NCBI GenBank assembly: GCA_038501625.1
Contig: JAZAYU010000694.1
Span: 62,001-126,000, forward strand
DNA length: 64,000 bases
Reading direction: 5' to 3'
Source: Corbicula japonica
Lineage: Eukaryota > Mollusca > Bivalvia > Venerida > Cyrenidae
The notes under the pieces were generated by a model. That model was not told where the DNA came from. It worked only from the letters and a program-made list of their open reading frames with translations, and made no database searches. Shown here piece by piece: positions 1 to 10,373 of this stretch (positions within the stretch are counted from its first letter, which is position 1; every line of letters starts with the position of its first letter). Both the position numbers and the translations under genes were made by a program.

Positions 1-119
1 AGCAGGTTCTCGTATTACAAAACAAGTACAATTTGTCTTTGTGAAATAACTCCAACCCATCCATCAGCTCAACAATGTTGCATGCAAAAGAACACAAACA
101 TATAAACATAAGAATTTAA

Positions 120-341
120 TAGCATTGCAAAGCCAAAGGGCGGGTACTCAATGATATTACCGAGACCAGAGCCCCTGGAGTAAAATCAGCAAGAACACGA
201 TGACAGGGATAAAAGAAACAAATCGAGCTTCTAGGTTCTTTTGAGAAAAGACCGTTGAAAGACTGTAACCCCAATAGTTCTCTCTTTCGTTAATTGTTTG
301 TGGCGTCTTTTTTTTAAATTGACATACTTATAACCAACATG

Positions 342-373
<32 letters not shown>

Positions 374-440
374 TCTTTTTCGGTGCGTGGGGAGGCAGTG
401 TTTTATGCGTGTACCGATACCTGATATGCATATTTCACTT
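120..440. repeat. Dispersed repeat, copy 1
   Basis: Two blocks recur elsewhere. Bases 120-240 match, reverse-complemented, about 4697-4790. Bases 240-440 match 6001-6118 in the same orientation and 21480-21670 reverse-complemented. The second block ends in CCTGATATGCATATTTCA in every copy and contains a CT-rich stretch here (341-373). A 66-codon minus-strand frame resembles the frame of the 21.5-kb copy, but I recognise no protein. Two of the copies lie in or next to the sulfotransferase gene. Confidence 0.6.
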
Positions 441-856
441 TTTTAAAGGTTGTATCTACGTATCTACTTATTTCTAATGCTTTATTGGCATACGTGTATC
501 AAATCCGAGTCCAAATCCTTTTTATTACCAAGTGACAACACATTGAAAATGTATCTACATGGAGCCAAGTACAATTAGAAAATCCACCTCACCTTTTAAC
601 AATAAAACTTAGGTATACATCATATTAATAGAAAGTGATATAATATAGTTTTGGTACACAAATGACACACTTTATAGGTAAGCTAACTAATACATGCATC
701 TGACCTGTTTGATATCCAAATTGTGATAACTTTAATGACATAAAATATCTTCAAAGTTTGTAATTAGTTAAGAAATCAAAATCAGTTTTGAATTAAAAAA
801 AGCGTCGGTGTTACAGCTTCAGTTTTGTTGAAACATTTACTTTGCCAAACACAATT
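441..856. other. AT-rich spacer
   Basis: I see no coding frame, RNA gene or repeat boundary in this AT-rich stretch between the first dispersed repeat and the first MITE. Confidence 0.5.
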
Positions 857-1095
857 GAGGCACGCCACGGGAAAAGGTACCTTCGGTCCTTTTTATGTCA
901 TTTTTATTGTTACTATATTTAGAAAGAACTTTAAAATGTTTATTATTTTCTCATAACAAAACAGTGATTTTGACAATAGAATGGTATTTTTTTCCGCGAA
1001 TTGCATAATAATTAATGTCGTCTGCTCAACTTTATGACGTCGTTTCAATGATTGACGTCAACTGCCCGAAGGTACCATTTCCCGTGGCGTGCCTC
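857..1095. mobile_element. MITE-A copy 1
   Basis: Terminal inverted repeats start GAGGCACGCCACGGG and run on through GGTACC. The element is 239 bp and flanked by the 4-bp direct repeat AATT (853-856, 1096-1099). The interior is AT-rich with a TGACGTCA octamer at 1053 and no coding capacity. This family has eight near-complete or degenerate copies in the window, plus fragments. The 4-bp target duplication is clearest here and at 6374, 10456 and 24592. No autonomous partner is visible. Confidence 0.85.
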
Positions 1096-1396
1096 AATTG
1101 TTTTACATGCTTTCAGACGGCGATTTTCCTCATGCAACATCTTACGGGGTTTATATCTGACAGCTTGTTCGTTTTTCTAGAGATTGCAATGATGTTCAAG
1201 ATTTCAATAAAAGTTATAATAGTATTTGCGTAACAGAAAACAGGTTATCGCTGTCACAAATTAAGTAAAACCTTTTGCAAGTTTTATCGCCGATGCCCAG
1301 AATAAATTAATTAAATACAGGTGCAGTTTAAAATCACTATTGCAAAAAGGTATTTCACAGCCATATTTATAGGTTTAATTTATAGCGCTCTGCAGG

Positions 1397-1489
1397 CCTG
1401 GTGATTAACCCATCTAGAGTTGATCGATAAGCTTTTTATCCCCCTGGTGATTAACCCATATAGAGTTGATCGATAAGCTTTTTATCCCC
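1397..1489. repeat. 46-bp tandem duplication
   Basis: Two adjacent copies of a 46-bp unit beginning CCTGGTGATTAACCCAT, differing at about one base. They directly precede the G-rich start of the satellite-bearing element. Confidence 0.8.
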
Positions 1490-1599
1490 CGCCGATGAAA
1501 TCGGGAGGGGGATATTGTTTTGGCGTTATCCGTCCGTCACGTCGTCACGGTGTCACGGTGTCACGTCGTCACGCTGTCCGTCCGAATTTCGTTTCCGGG

Positions 1600-2555
1600 C
1601 TATTTCTCTGCAACCACTGTATGGATTTCAATGAAACTTTGTGGGAACTATCAGTACCAAGAGGAGATGCGCACGTCGTCGTCTTGTTTCGGTCAGACCA
1701 TTTAACTCAGAGTTATGGTCCTTTGATAACCTATGCATTATGTATATAGAGCAGTATTCGTTTCCGTGCTATTTCTCAGGACCTAATAAATGGATTTCAA
1801 TGAAACTTGCTAAAAACCATCTATACCGAGAGGAGATGCGCATATCGTGGTCTTGTTATGGTCAGACCATTTAACACAGAGTTATTGCCCTTTGATAACT
1901 TATGCATTATGCATATAGAGCAGTATTCGTTTCCGCGCTATTTCTCTGTAACTAGCGGATGGATTTCACTGAATCTTTCTGAGAACCATCAACATCAACA
2001 GGAAATGCGCATGTCATTGTCTTGTTCCAGTCAGACCATTTAACGCAGAGTTATTGCCCTCTGATAACTTGTGCATTATGTATATAGAGCAGTATTCGTT
2101 TCCGTGCTATTTCTCTGCAACTACTGAATGGATTTCAATGAAACTTGCTGAAAACCATCTATACCAAGAGGAGATGTGCATTTCGTTTTCTTGTTTCTGT
2201 CAGACCATTTAACACTGAGTTATTGCCCTTTGATAACTTATGCATTATGCATATAGAGCAGTATTGGTTTCCACGCTATTTCTCTGTAACCAGCGGATGG
2301 GTTTCAATGAATCTTTCTGAGAACCATCAGTACCAACAGCAGATCTGCATGTCCTCGTCTTGTTCCAGTCAGACTGTTTAAACACAGAGTTATTGCCCTT
2401 TGATAACTTATGCATTTTGCATATAGAACAGGATTCATTCCCGCGCTTTTTCTCTGCAACTACAGGATGGATTTCAATGAATCTTTCTGAGAACCATTAA
2501 TACCAAGAGGAGATGCGCATATTGTCGTCCTGTTCCAGTCAGACCGTTGAACAGA
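1600..2555. repeat. ~169-bp satellite, block 1
   Basis: The marker GAGTTAT..CC(C/T)TTTGATAA recurs at about 1711, 1878, 2047, 2216 and 2386, a spacing of 167-170 bp. Each unit also carries TATGCATTATGCATATAGAG and ATGGATTTCAATGAA. The 61-84 codon frames in these units are by-products of the repeat and are not genes. Confidence 0.9.
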
Positions 2556-3367
2556 AAGCTTAACATGTTTACACATGTGATATTTATAACCTGGTTATTC
2601 ACTTTATGCTTATTATAAAAAAGAATATGTTGGTAACTATTTAATAAGTACTTAAATGTTCCATTTTGCATTTTGCAAACAGTTTTAGTACATTTTATTA
2701 TTTACAACAATTTAATATCAATAAACATATTAATTATCTTCCTATATTACAATATGAGATTTTATTTATAGTTAATTTTAGTAGAAAAATAACATTCTTT
2801 TCCAACTGTAAGCATAATTATCTAACTAATAACTTGCATTTAACTAAATAAATGATTCCATGCAAAAAAAAATGTTACAAATAAAATACTCTTTTAATTT
2901 AAGGTGTAAATATATGCTTATCACTGTTCACTTGGACAAGAAAGAGTCTATGTATTATTTTCTTACTATTATCTTGCAAAATGATATGATTCCATTCACA
3001 AAAAAGTTACAAATAAAACTTTCTTTAATTTAACATTAGGTGTAAATATATGCTTATCACTGTTAACTTGGACAAGAAAGATTCCAAGATTACATTCTCC
3101 AGGTGTTTCAGGCAATTTGATCTCCATTAGTGTAAACAGATTAGCTACAGTTAATTGAATACCCTAACATGAACTTTGTATGACCGCAGCATAGCCTGAA
3201 TTCCTGCTGGACTCAAACCAATTGCCACCAGCCCTATGTTCTGGGAGATAAGGGAAGTAAAGTGCATATCAATAAGGTACCTGCAGGAGTTGCTCTTCGT
3301 GGAGGAATTGGTGATTATTGTATTAGTGATATGAGAGTATATAACAGAACATAGGGACGGGAGCCAG
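2556..3367. repeat. Spacer with a ~150-bp direct repeat
   Basis: This interrupts the satellite. A direct repeat (about 2853-2960 and 2990-3085) shares GTAAATATATGCTTATCACT and a following GACAAGAAAGA. Bases 3115-3345 are more GC-balanced and include a short minus-strand open stretch, but I recognise no protein. Confidence 0.6.
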
Positions 3368-4165
3368 TCTAATCATCCTGTTGTTCCTGTCAGATTATTT
3401 AACACAGAGTTATGGTGCTTTGAAAACTTATGCATTATGCATATTATAGAGCAGTATTCTTTTTCTCTATTTCTCTGCAAGTACTGGATGGATATCAATT
3501 TATCTTTCTCAGATTTACCATCAATACCAAGAAGAGATGTATATATTGTTGTGTTGTTCCAGTCAGACTGTTTAACACAGAGTTATTGCCCTTTGATAAC
3601 TTATGCATTATGCATATAGAGGAGTATTTGTTTCAGCTCTATTTCTTTGCAACTTCTCGATGGATTGAAATGAAACTTTCTGGGAAACATCAATACTGAG
3701 ACGAGATGCCCATTTTGTCATCTTGTTCCAGTCAGACTGTTTAACACAGAGTTATTGCCCTTTGATAACTTATGCATTATGCATATAGAGCAGAATTTGT
3801 TTCCGCGCTATTTCGCTGCAAATACTGGATGGATTTTTATAAAACTTTCTGGGAACCATCAATACTAAGAGGAGACGCGCATATTGTAATCTTGTTTTAG
3901 TCAGATCCTTTAACACAGAGTTATGGCCGTTTGATAAGTTATGCATTTTGCATGTAGAGCAGTATTTGTTTCCTTGCTATTTCTCAGCAGGAATCCATGG
4001 AAACCATCAATACCAAGACAAAATGCCCCTGATTGTTGTCTTGTTCTGGTCTGACTGTTTAACACAGAGTTATGGCCCTTTGATAACTTATGCACTATGC
4101 ATATAGAGTAGTATTAGTTTATATGCTATTTCTATGCAACCTCTGCATGGATTTCTATTAAATAC
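3368..4165. repeat. ~169-bp satellite, block 2
   Basis: Further units of the same satellite, with the GAGTTAT marker near 3409, 3580, 3746, 3917 and 4064. They are more diverged and slightly variable in length compared with block 1. Confidence 0.88.
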
Positions 4166-4836
4166 AGCGCTATATTTTTACTACTGCGTTCATCATTTCT
4201 ACAACTTGAAGACGTTTCGTCTCATTTTTATATTCTGGTAAGCTGCCAAACCCTTTTCACCATCTGAAGTTTTTTTTTCACCTTTTTTGCCTTCAAAAAC
4301 TAAATAAAGCCCTATGTCTTCAGCTGTTGTGTTAGTAATAACCAGTACTCGGCGGGGGATATAAATTCAACGAATTTGCTTGTTTTGTTTTTTTATTTCA
4401 GGTAAAGTTTGTTGACAGAAGATACAACATAACATTATTTTTACATTTTCGAGAAATATCAGTACAATTCTGGACATGTTTCTGACAAAGCAATAGTATT
4501 ATCAAATTAACACAAATATTTTTATAGAATATATCATAGAGTTGCATTCAAGTCGTTAGTGTCGTTATTCATCCTTAAACAATGATACATTTTCAACATT
4601 AAACTTTTCTATTTTTTTAAAAAGCTTGCCTCTCTGGTTGCAGGACGGTAGCAGGGGTTCAGGAGTTAATGAAGGTTTATAGGGAAGTATTTACAAGAAC
4701 ATAGACGCTCGATTTGTTTCTTTTATCGTGGTACTCTGGTTTCGGTAAGGTCATTGAGTACCCACTCATTTGGCTTTGCAATACTTTTACATTGTAGCTT
4801 TTATGGCCATTCCTGATATGCATATTTCAAATGTAG

Positions 4837-4993
4837 GTGACTGCAGCGCATCCACAATGTGGGATAATGACTACTGGACACATCTGCCGCAGTTTGAACA
4901 CCTGAAGGAACCTCTGTACACCAATGCAGATTATATTCATCATTTAAATCCAAAGGCAAAAATTATAGCAATCTTACGGAATCCAGTAGACAG
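4837..4993 (+). CDS. Sulfotransferase exon 'a'
   Basis: The acceptor ATGTAG precedes the exon and the donor is AG/GTATGG. It encodes GDCSASTMWDNDYW through AILRNPVDR, about 52 residues. It enters in phase 1 and leaves in phase 2. The upstream exon is not identified. Confidence 0.82.
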
Positions 4994-5724
4994 GTATGGG
5001 GACACTAAATCCACGAACAAGTACATCGCTGTTAATGAAAATATAGCCATGATATAAACTTAATGTTGCTAGTACAATGTAATCCGTATTATTATCCTCA
5101 GGAGGTAAAGTTTGTTCTTTGAAAATATTCCAAAAAAAAGAATATGAAGTATTCATGAACAAAACATAACACTGGGTATAGAAATCCTGCATAATATGTG
5201 TGAAAATCTTGAATAGTAATCGTTATATTACAATAATTTGAATTACATATAATATCACAAAGATATAGTCAGATAACATGCGACAAGTATTCAATTATAA
5301 CGCAATTTGTACATGTTGATCTTTCAAAATACGATTTACCCATTGGCTAAGACATTCTACAGAAGACGTTTAACTTATTAGAATTGAAGTAATTATTTTA
5401 AAACTGTTTTCTTATAACGGAATACCTATTTGATGCCTCCACTTATTGGGAGACATAAAGAATTGCACTCGTCCTTATGTTTGTACGTCCATCCGTACGT
5501 CTCCCAAATCCTGTGACATCAACTTCTCCAAAACAAGCATGCGTATTTCTTTCAAACTTGCACAAATAATCAAGCAGGTTGTGTAGATGATCGTAAAGAA
5601 AGGATTTTTTTCTGTGACCATTTTATTAGAGATATGACTAGTTGTTGCAGCCGTTGGGGCATCAGTGTTTGAGCACATATTTAAGTTTTCTTCTAATTAT
5701 ACATCTTTTATCTGCTTATTTCAG

Positions 5725-5881
5725 GTTATACTCTGATTATTTATATTTAAAAAAAAATGCAACTGCAGACACTTTCCATATAGAAACAGAGAACATACTA
5801 AGAGATTTTACCTCATGTTTGAAGACTCTAACCCTCCGACAGTGCATCTATAAGCCACAAGTTTACTTCTCTACTTCACCG
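5725..5881 (+). CDS. Sulfotransferase exon 'b'
   Basis: The acceptor is TTTCAG and the donor CCG/GTAAGT. It completes Arg across the junction and continues LYSDYLYLKKNATADTF, ending QVYFSTSP. The final phase is 0. It carries the Ser of the PAPS 3'-phosphate site. Confidence 0.82.
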
Positions 5882-6000
5882 GTAAGTAAGGTCAATGATA
5901 TATAGTTTAATATAAAAACGTTCAATAGCATTCGCCAGACAATTAAAAAAAATATTTTGGTTCTGTCAAGTATGAATGCTATAGCTTTCATTAATTATAT

Positions 6001-6120
6001 CTGGCGTCTTTTTTGAAGCTGTTTACTGTAAAACCATGCTCTCTTCCTCTCTCTACTTTTTGGTTGTGCGGTGAGGCAATGTCTGCTAGGGACATTCCTG
6101 ATATACATATTTCACTTTTT
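6001..6120. repeat. Dispersed repeat, copy 2
   Basis: Same sequence as 300-440, including the CTCTCTTCCTCTCTC tract and the end CCTGATATACATATTTCA. It lies in the intron between sulfotransferase exons b and c. Confidence 0.65.
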
Positions 6121-6254
6121 TCCATTAAGTTATTGTTTTAATTCGATGGTGGCTTAGAGCAAATGCTGCAGCGCTTTCGTCTACGTCTGAACACCAACTG
6201 CGCTATCGTCAAAGTTATCGATACATTCATACATTACCTTTCATTAAATTCCAG

Positions 6255-6657
6255 GTGAGACTGCGTATTGGTATATATCATCAACACTTAAAGGAGTATT
6301 TCAGGGTATTCCCAAGGGAGCAGGTTTTTGTGATAAACATGGAAAAGTATTCCAACGACACATCGTCTTATATGGGGCGCGTCATGGGAAAAGGTACCTT
6401 CGGACAGTTGACGTCAATCCTTGAAATGACGTCATAAAGTTGAGAAGACGACATTGATTATTATGCATTTTGCGTTAAATATATCATTTTATTGTCAAAA
6501 TGTGTAAGAAAACCACTTGTTTGTTATAAAAACTTTATAGATATTCGAACTTTCTTTCTAAATATAGTAACAACTAAACTGACACAAAATATGACCGAAG
6601 TTACCTTTTCCCGTGACGCGCCCCATATGAAAGCTGTATTCTCATTTTTACAGTTAT
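6255..6657 (+). pseudogene. Sulfotransferase exon 'c' split by MITE-A
   Basis: The acceptor is TTCCAG and the donor TTAT/GTGAGT. Coding pieces are 6255-6373 and 6629-6657. Between them lie the MITE (6374-6624) and one extra ATAT. The unsplit reading gives KYSNDTSSY followed by MITE-derived MGRVMGKGTFGQ and a stop. With the MITE removed it reads SSYMKAVFSFLQL, as in the family. Confidence 0.85.
6374..6624. mobile_element. MITE-A copy 2, in a coding exon
   Basis: The 251-bp element begins GGGGCGCGTCATGGGAAAAG and ends in its inverted complement with two mismatches over about 30 bp. The target duplication is ATAT (6370-6373, 6625-6628). It interrupts the sulfotransferase exon between Tyr and Met codons. 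TGACGTCA occurs at 6409 and 6427. Confidence 0.92.
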
Positions 6658-6695
6658 GTGAGTAACTTTCCTTTCTTTTCTGTATAACAGGGATG

Positions 6696-6993
6696 AAGGT
6701 TACAAAACTGAGATTGATAAGCAGTCTCAAATCTCTGAGCAGCATCTGATTGTTTGAAATGGCGACCAGTCGTAATTTCAACCAATCAGATGCGCGGGAT
6801 GGCGACCAGTCGTAATTTCAACCAATCAGATGCGCGGGATGGCGACCAGTCGTAATTTCAACCAATCAGATGCGTGGGATGGCGACCAGTCGTAATTTCA
6901 ACCAATCAGATGCGTGGGATGGCGATCAGTCGTAATTTCAACCAATCAGATGCGTGGGATATGAGACAGGTTTCTTTTCACAGCTTTATAACC
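6696..6993. mobile_element. MITE-B with internal tandem expansion
   Basis: The outer parts match MITE-B (AAGGTTACAAAACTGAG at the left, CAGCTTTATAACC at the right). The centre is amplified into five 40-bp units (6761-6960), each with GGCGACCAGTCGTAATTTCA and CCAATCAGATGCG. It lies in the intron between sulfotransferase exons c and d. Confidence 0.88.
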
Positions 6994-7280
6994 ACGAGAC
7001 CTGGATAAAATCATTCAAACTAAGATTTATTCTTCCTGTATCATGCGTTTGTATAGTACTAAAACCAACATTCATTCTGAAAACACACGCAAGGGTTAAA
7101 TTTTTTAGGCGTGTGACTTGAAATTCGATTTCTGTGTGTCTAAAAGCGATTGATTTTGTTCATTTTCCTTTATAAACAAATTTTCAGGATTTCAGGTTTT
7201 TCAGAATTCCTATCTTTCACGTATAAGCAAACTGATGGTTCAAATAAAAGCAAGTGATAGATAGCAATAGAAAAATGTGC

Positions 7281-7420
7281 CCAAGGTTTTAAAGCTGAGC
7301 ATGGAAACCAGTCTCAAATCTCAAGCATCTGATTGGCTGAAATGGCGACCAGTCGCCATTTCAGCCAATCAGATGCTTGAGATTTGAGACTGGTTTCCAA
7401 ACTCAGCTTTATAACCTTGG
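7281..7420. mobile_element. MITE-B hairpin copy
   Basis: A near-perfect 140-bp palindrome. The arms start CCAAGGTTTTAAAGCTGAGC and pass through CTCAAGCATCTGATTGGCTG, meeting at GGCGACCAGTCGCC. The whole element can fold into one hairpin. It is intronic in the sulfotransferase gene. Confidence 0.92.
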
Positions 7421-7544
7421 AGCATGGAGTGTTACATGTGTGATAAGTTTATTCTAAACAACTTTTTTTAGACATAGATGGAAATGATAAGTCATTAAAA
7501 TCCATGAAATCAAATTTTAATCATAGGCTTACTTATATTTGTAG

Positions 7545-7732
7545 CTCCTATGAACGACACTAAACTGATTAAAGTGGCAGATCCAAACAAACACGAGAAT
7601 GCCAGACCGGTAAAGGCCAGGTTTGAGGGAGACATGAAACCGGAAACCAGAATACTTCTACAGGAATTCTATTCCCCACACAATAAAGAATTAGTCAAGT
7701 TATTGGGAGACGATTTTAATTACAATTCTTAA
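7545..7732 (+). CDS. Sulfotransferase terminal exon 'd'
   Basis: The acceptor is TTTGTAG. It joins exon c in phase 1 to give LQL-SPMNDTKLIKVADP. It encodes 62 codons ending in LVKLLGDDFNYNS and TAA. No clear polyadenylation signal is seen just downstream. Confidence 0.8.
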
Positions 7733-8600
7733 CAAGAAGGAATATGCCACTTACATATAACCTTTATAGAACAGTTATCATCATTGTTATTTATCTCTCT
7801 ACAATACAAAATTATATATTTTAGAACCGCAAAGGGCACGAACCAAGGAAATGCGGTTAGTCATGGTAAGCAGGAAAGATACCGCCATCTAATTGTTATG
7901 ACTTTAAACACTTAAATCTGACTAAATGCAGAATCTCTAATGAAGTTCCATTTACCATTATTTAAACGTACAGCAATTGTGGAAAACGTATTCCGAATGA
8001 TTAAAATACATTGTTTGTTTATAAATGTTCTTTTGTTTTAGCCGATGCAAGAAAGTGTATAAACTTACATTTAACCACACATGATTACATAAGATGCGTT
8101 AAAATATGTGGTGGAAGACCAAAACGCAGCATCTTTGGGGTCTCATGTTTGTTTGTTTTTCTATTTAATGCAGTTTTAATAAAAAATGATGGATATATAT
8201 TGATGATACTAATGTAGTGTTCAAAATTATCATTCAATTTTAAAAATTGTTTTGGTTTGAAGGCTTAAGTGGGTCAAAATACATGACACCAGGATATTTA
8301 TATATATATTTATTTGCTATTGAACTTTATCATTATTGTTTTGATAAGTGCGTTTACCATCGCCACTAATAAATAACTGTCTTTAAATCGACTGTTTCGA
8401 CCAGCCACATTACGAAGTTGTAACATCACATTCTGACATAACTGAAAAAGAGAATGAACGATTAGTCATTTGAAAATATGGATATAAACTGATTCTTTTT
8501 CCAAATAGTTGACGAATACTAACGAACAATGGCGGTTACCTGCTAACTTTAATTATAAAAAGATGACTGATCATTACAACAGACAGAGATAATATGAAAA
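7733..8600. other. Downstream of sulfotransferase; no gene seen
   Basis: AT-rich sequence containing the presumed 3' UTR. A 68-codon frame at 8011-8217 does not resemble a known protein and lacks supporting splice or codon signals. Confidence 0.45.
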
Positions 8601-8604
8601 TAGG

Positions 8605-8607
<3 letters not shown>

Positions 8608-8671
<64 letters not shown>

Positions 8672-8702
8672 TAAAAAGAAAGAGAAAGAGAAAGAGAGAG
8701 GA
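8608..8702. repeat. (GA)n microsatellite
   Basis: A pure GA run of about 60 bp is followed by interrupted GAAA/GAGA and then by GGAC/GGAT-rich sequence. The Ser/Leu-rich minus-strand frames across it are by-products. Confidence 0.95.
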
Positions 8703-8989
8703 GAAAGAGGTACGGACGGACGGATGGAGGGAAAACAGACAGACACACAGAAATAACATCGAGTCCGCTTAAGAGGTATTACGCCATTCGTCATTGCAAT
8801 GTAATTGATAAAAACAATTTAAACGACGAGTGGAGTTCAATATAACTATCTTCAATTAAATGTTTTTTATTATTTAATTCATCGTTATTTAACATACGTT
8901 ACATAAATTAGAACAGTGAAGAAAAATAGCTTGACCTAAACATCCAAATAATTCTTCTAAAAGTCAAACCCAAAACATTAAGAGCAATG

Positions 8990-9352
8990 AAACTAAATTT
9001 GAATGCCAACATGTGCATCGTCTTATTTTTTGTAAGTTTGAATGCCAACATGTGCATCGTCCTATTTTTTGTAAGTTTGAATGCCAACATGTGCATCGTC
9101 TTATTTTTTGTAAGTTTGAATGCCAACATGTGCATCGTCTTATTTTTTTGTAAGTTTGAATGCCAACATGTGCATCGTCTTATTTTTTGTAAGTTTGAAT
9201 GCCAACATGTGCATCGTCTTATTTTTTGTAAGTTTGAATGCCAACATGTGCAGCGTCTTATTTTTTGTAAGTTTGAATGCCAACATGTGCAGCGTCTTAT
9301 TTTTTGTAAGTTTGAATGCCAACATGTGCAGCGTCTTATTTTGTGTAAGTTT
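8990..9352. repeat. 39-bp minisatellite, about 9 copies
   Basis: The unit contains TTTGAATGCCAACATGTGCA, then (T/G)CGTCTTATTTTTTGTAAG. One unit has an extra T. Because 39 is a multiple of 3, frames stay open on both strands (up to 129 codons), which does not imply coding. Confidence 0.95.
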
Positions 9353-9654
9353 GTACTTTTCTATTTATCTACATGAAGCTACTTGAAGAGCTTCATTTGA
9401 TATTTTTATGAAAGTAAAGAATTATTTTCACAGGACCTATTGTCCTACAACATACCTATTTATATTATGTTCGGATATGTCACATTTATTTGTCTAGTCT
9501 ATTTATAACTTTTCATTGAATGTGTCATTTTTAATTACCACCTGATGGTATGAACTGCTAAACTTGTAAAATATTTTAAGTTTATTTTCACGTTTGGAAA
9601 AAATGCAAAATAAATTCAATGTTAAGTTTAACTTATACAAAATTATAGTGCCTC

Positions 9655-9800
9655 TATCTAGGAGCGAACCCGCAAAGTCACGACGACAGCGCCTAGGCCT
9701 AGTCGGGACAACCCCCCAAAAGGGTTGATTGGATTGCCCTGGTATACGTAACCATCACTGCAGTACATCGGTAACGGGAGGCATAGAGAACTCTCGGAGT
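9655..9800 (-). mobile_element. tRNA-like (SINE-type) fragment
   Basis: On the minus strand it contains GGTTGTCCC, then GGCCTAGGCGCTGTCG and GCGGGTTCGCTCC, which fits a pol III B box. It is the same family as 19990-20073 and 20243-20347, but much of the A-box half is deleted here. Adjacent GTGATGGTTACGTATA also matches about 20180, so the repeat unit is longer than the tRNA-like part. Confidence 0.6.
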
Positions 9801-9822
9801 TAACTAGTGGAACTCAGGTCCA

Positions 9823-9958
9823 AAGGTTATAAAACTGAGCATGGAAACCAGTCTCAAATCTCAAGCATCTGATTGGCTGAAATGGCGACTGGTTGCCATT
9901 TCAGCCAATCAGATGCTTGAGATTTGAGATTGGTTTCCAATCTCAGCTTTATAACCTT
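9823..9958. mobile_element. MITE-B hairpin copy
   Basis: A 136-bp palindrome with ends AAGGTTATAAAACTGAGC and CTCAGCTTTATAACCTT and a core GGCGACTGGTTGCC. It is very close to the 7281 and 49819 copies. Confidence 0.92.
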
Positions 9959-10067
9959 CACCCCAGGAACAGTTAGTGGCACCAACGTTATTCTTCACCC
10001 GTCAGATTCTCTACGAACAAGTGTTTGCTCTCTTTTTCTAATACTTTGATATTAAACAAATGATGTG

Positions 10068-10262
10068 TGGGACGATTGAGTAAGAAGACTGTGGGGATGG
10101 CTGTGTGGGTAGGCTGTGTGGGAAAAGGCTGTGTGGGTAGGCTGTGTGGGTAAGCTGTGTGGGTAGGCTGTGTGTGAAAAAGGCTCTGTGTGAAAAGATG
10201 GTGTGGGGAGGTTATTTGGAAAGTCTGTGTACAAGGCTGTGTGGTAACACGCTGGTGTGAAA
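10068..10262. repeat. G-rich degenerate short tandem repeat
   Basis: About a dozen imperfect units of GGCTGTGTGGGTA / GGCTGTGTGGGAAAA on the plus strand. It is strongly strand-asymmetric (G/T versus C/A), with repeated GGG runs. No gene is supported. Confidence 0.8.
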
Positions 10263-10373
10263 GCTGTGTTTCATTTTAGTGAAATTTTCCGACATACATA
10301 TTTCGCAGAATCAAAACTTTCTTATTATTTCCAAACAACATATTCGAAAAAAAGAATATAGATATCTTCTCAC

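Larger units (their letters stand above)
1490..4385. mobile_element. Satellite-bearing composite element
   Basis: A G/C-rich start (GGGAGGGGGATATTG near 1503) and a G-rich end (GGCGGGGGATATAAATTC near 4352) bound a unit that contains two blocks of the same ~169-bp tandem repeat. I remember similar start and end motifs around such repeats in bivalve genomes, but this is recollection and not a search result. No transposase frame is visible. The outer limits are approximate. Confidence 0.45.
4837..7732 (+). pseudogene. CHST15-like carbohydrate sulfotransferase, 3' exons, MITE-interrupted
   Basis: Four exons encode the C-terminal part of a PAPS-dependent carbohydrate sulfotransferase resembling CHST15 (GalNAc 4-sulfate 6-O-sulfotransferase), a Golgi type II enzyme acting on glycosaminoglycans. 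Seen directly: SASTMWDNDYW, then the 3'-phosphate-binding motif RNPVDRLYSDYLYL spanning the first splice junction, RIGIYHQHLKEYFRVFPREQ, and a C-terminal tail with ETRILLQEFYSPHNKEL. Exon phases agree (2, 0, 1) and splice sites are consensus. The 5' exons, including the 5'-phosphosulfate-binding loop, are not in the window. Exon 3 is split by a 251-bp MITE with a perfect 4-bp target duplication, which brings a stop 21 codons after the insertion point. Removing the MITE restores YMKAVFSFLQL and a good donor. It is probably disabled, unless the MITE is spliced out or is an allelic insertion. Confidence 0.8.

Noticed and set aside
8908..9386. Several frames with a 13-residue repeat
   Set aside because: 39-bp minisatellite; frames are open on both strands and one unit has a single-base insertion.
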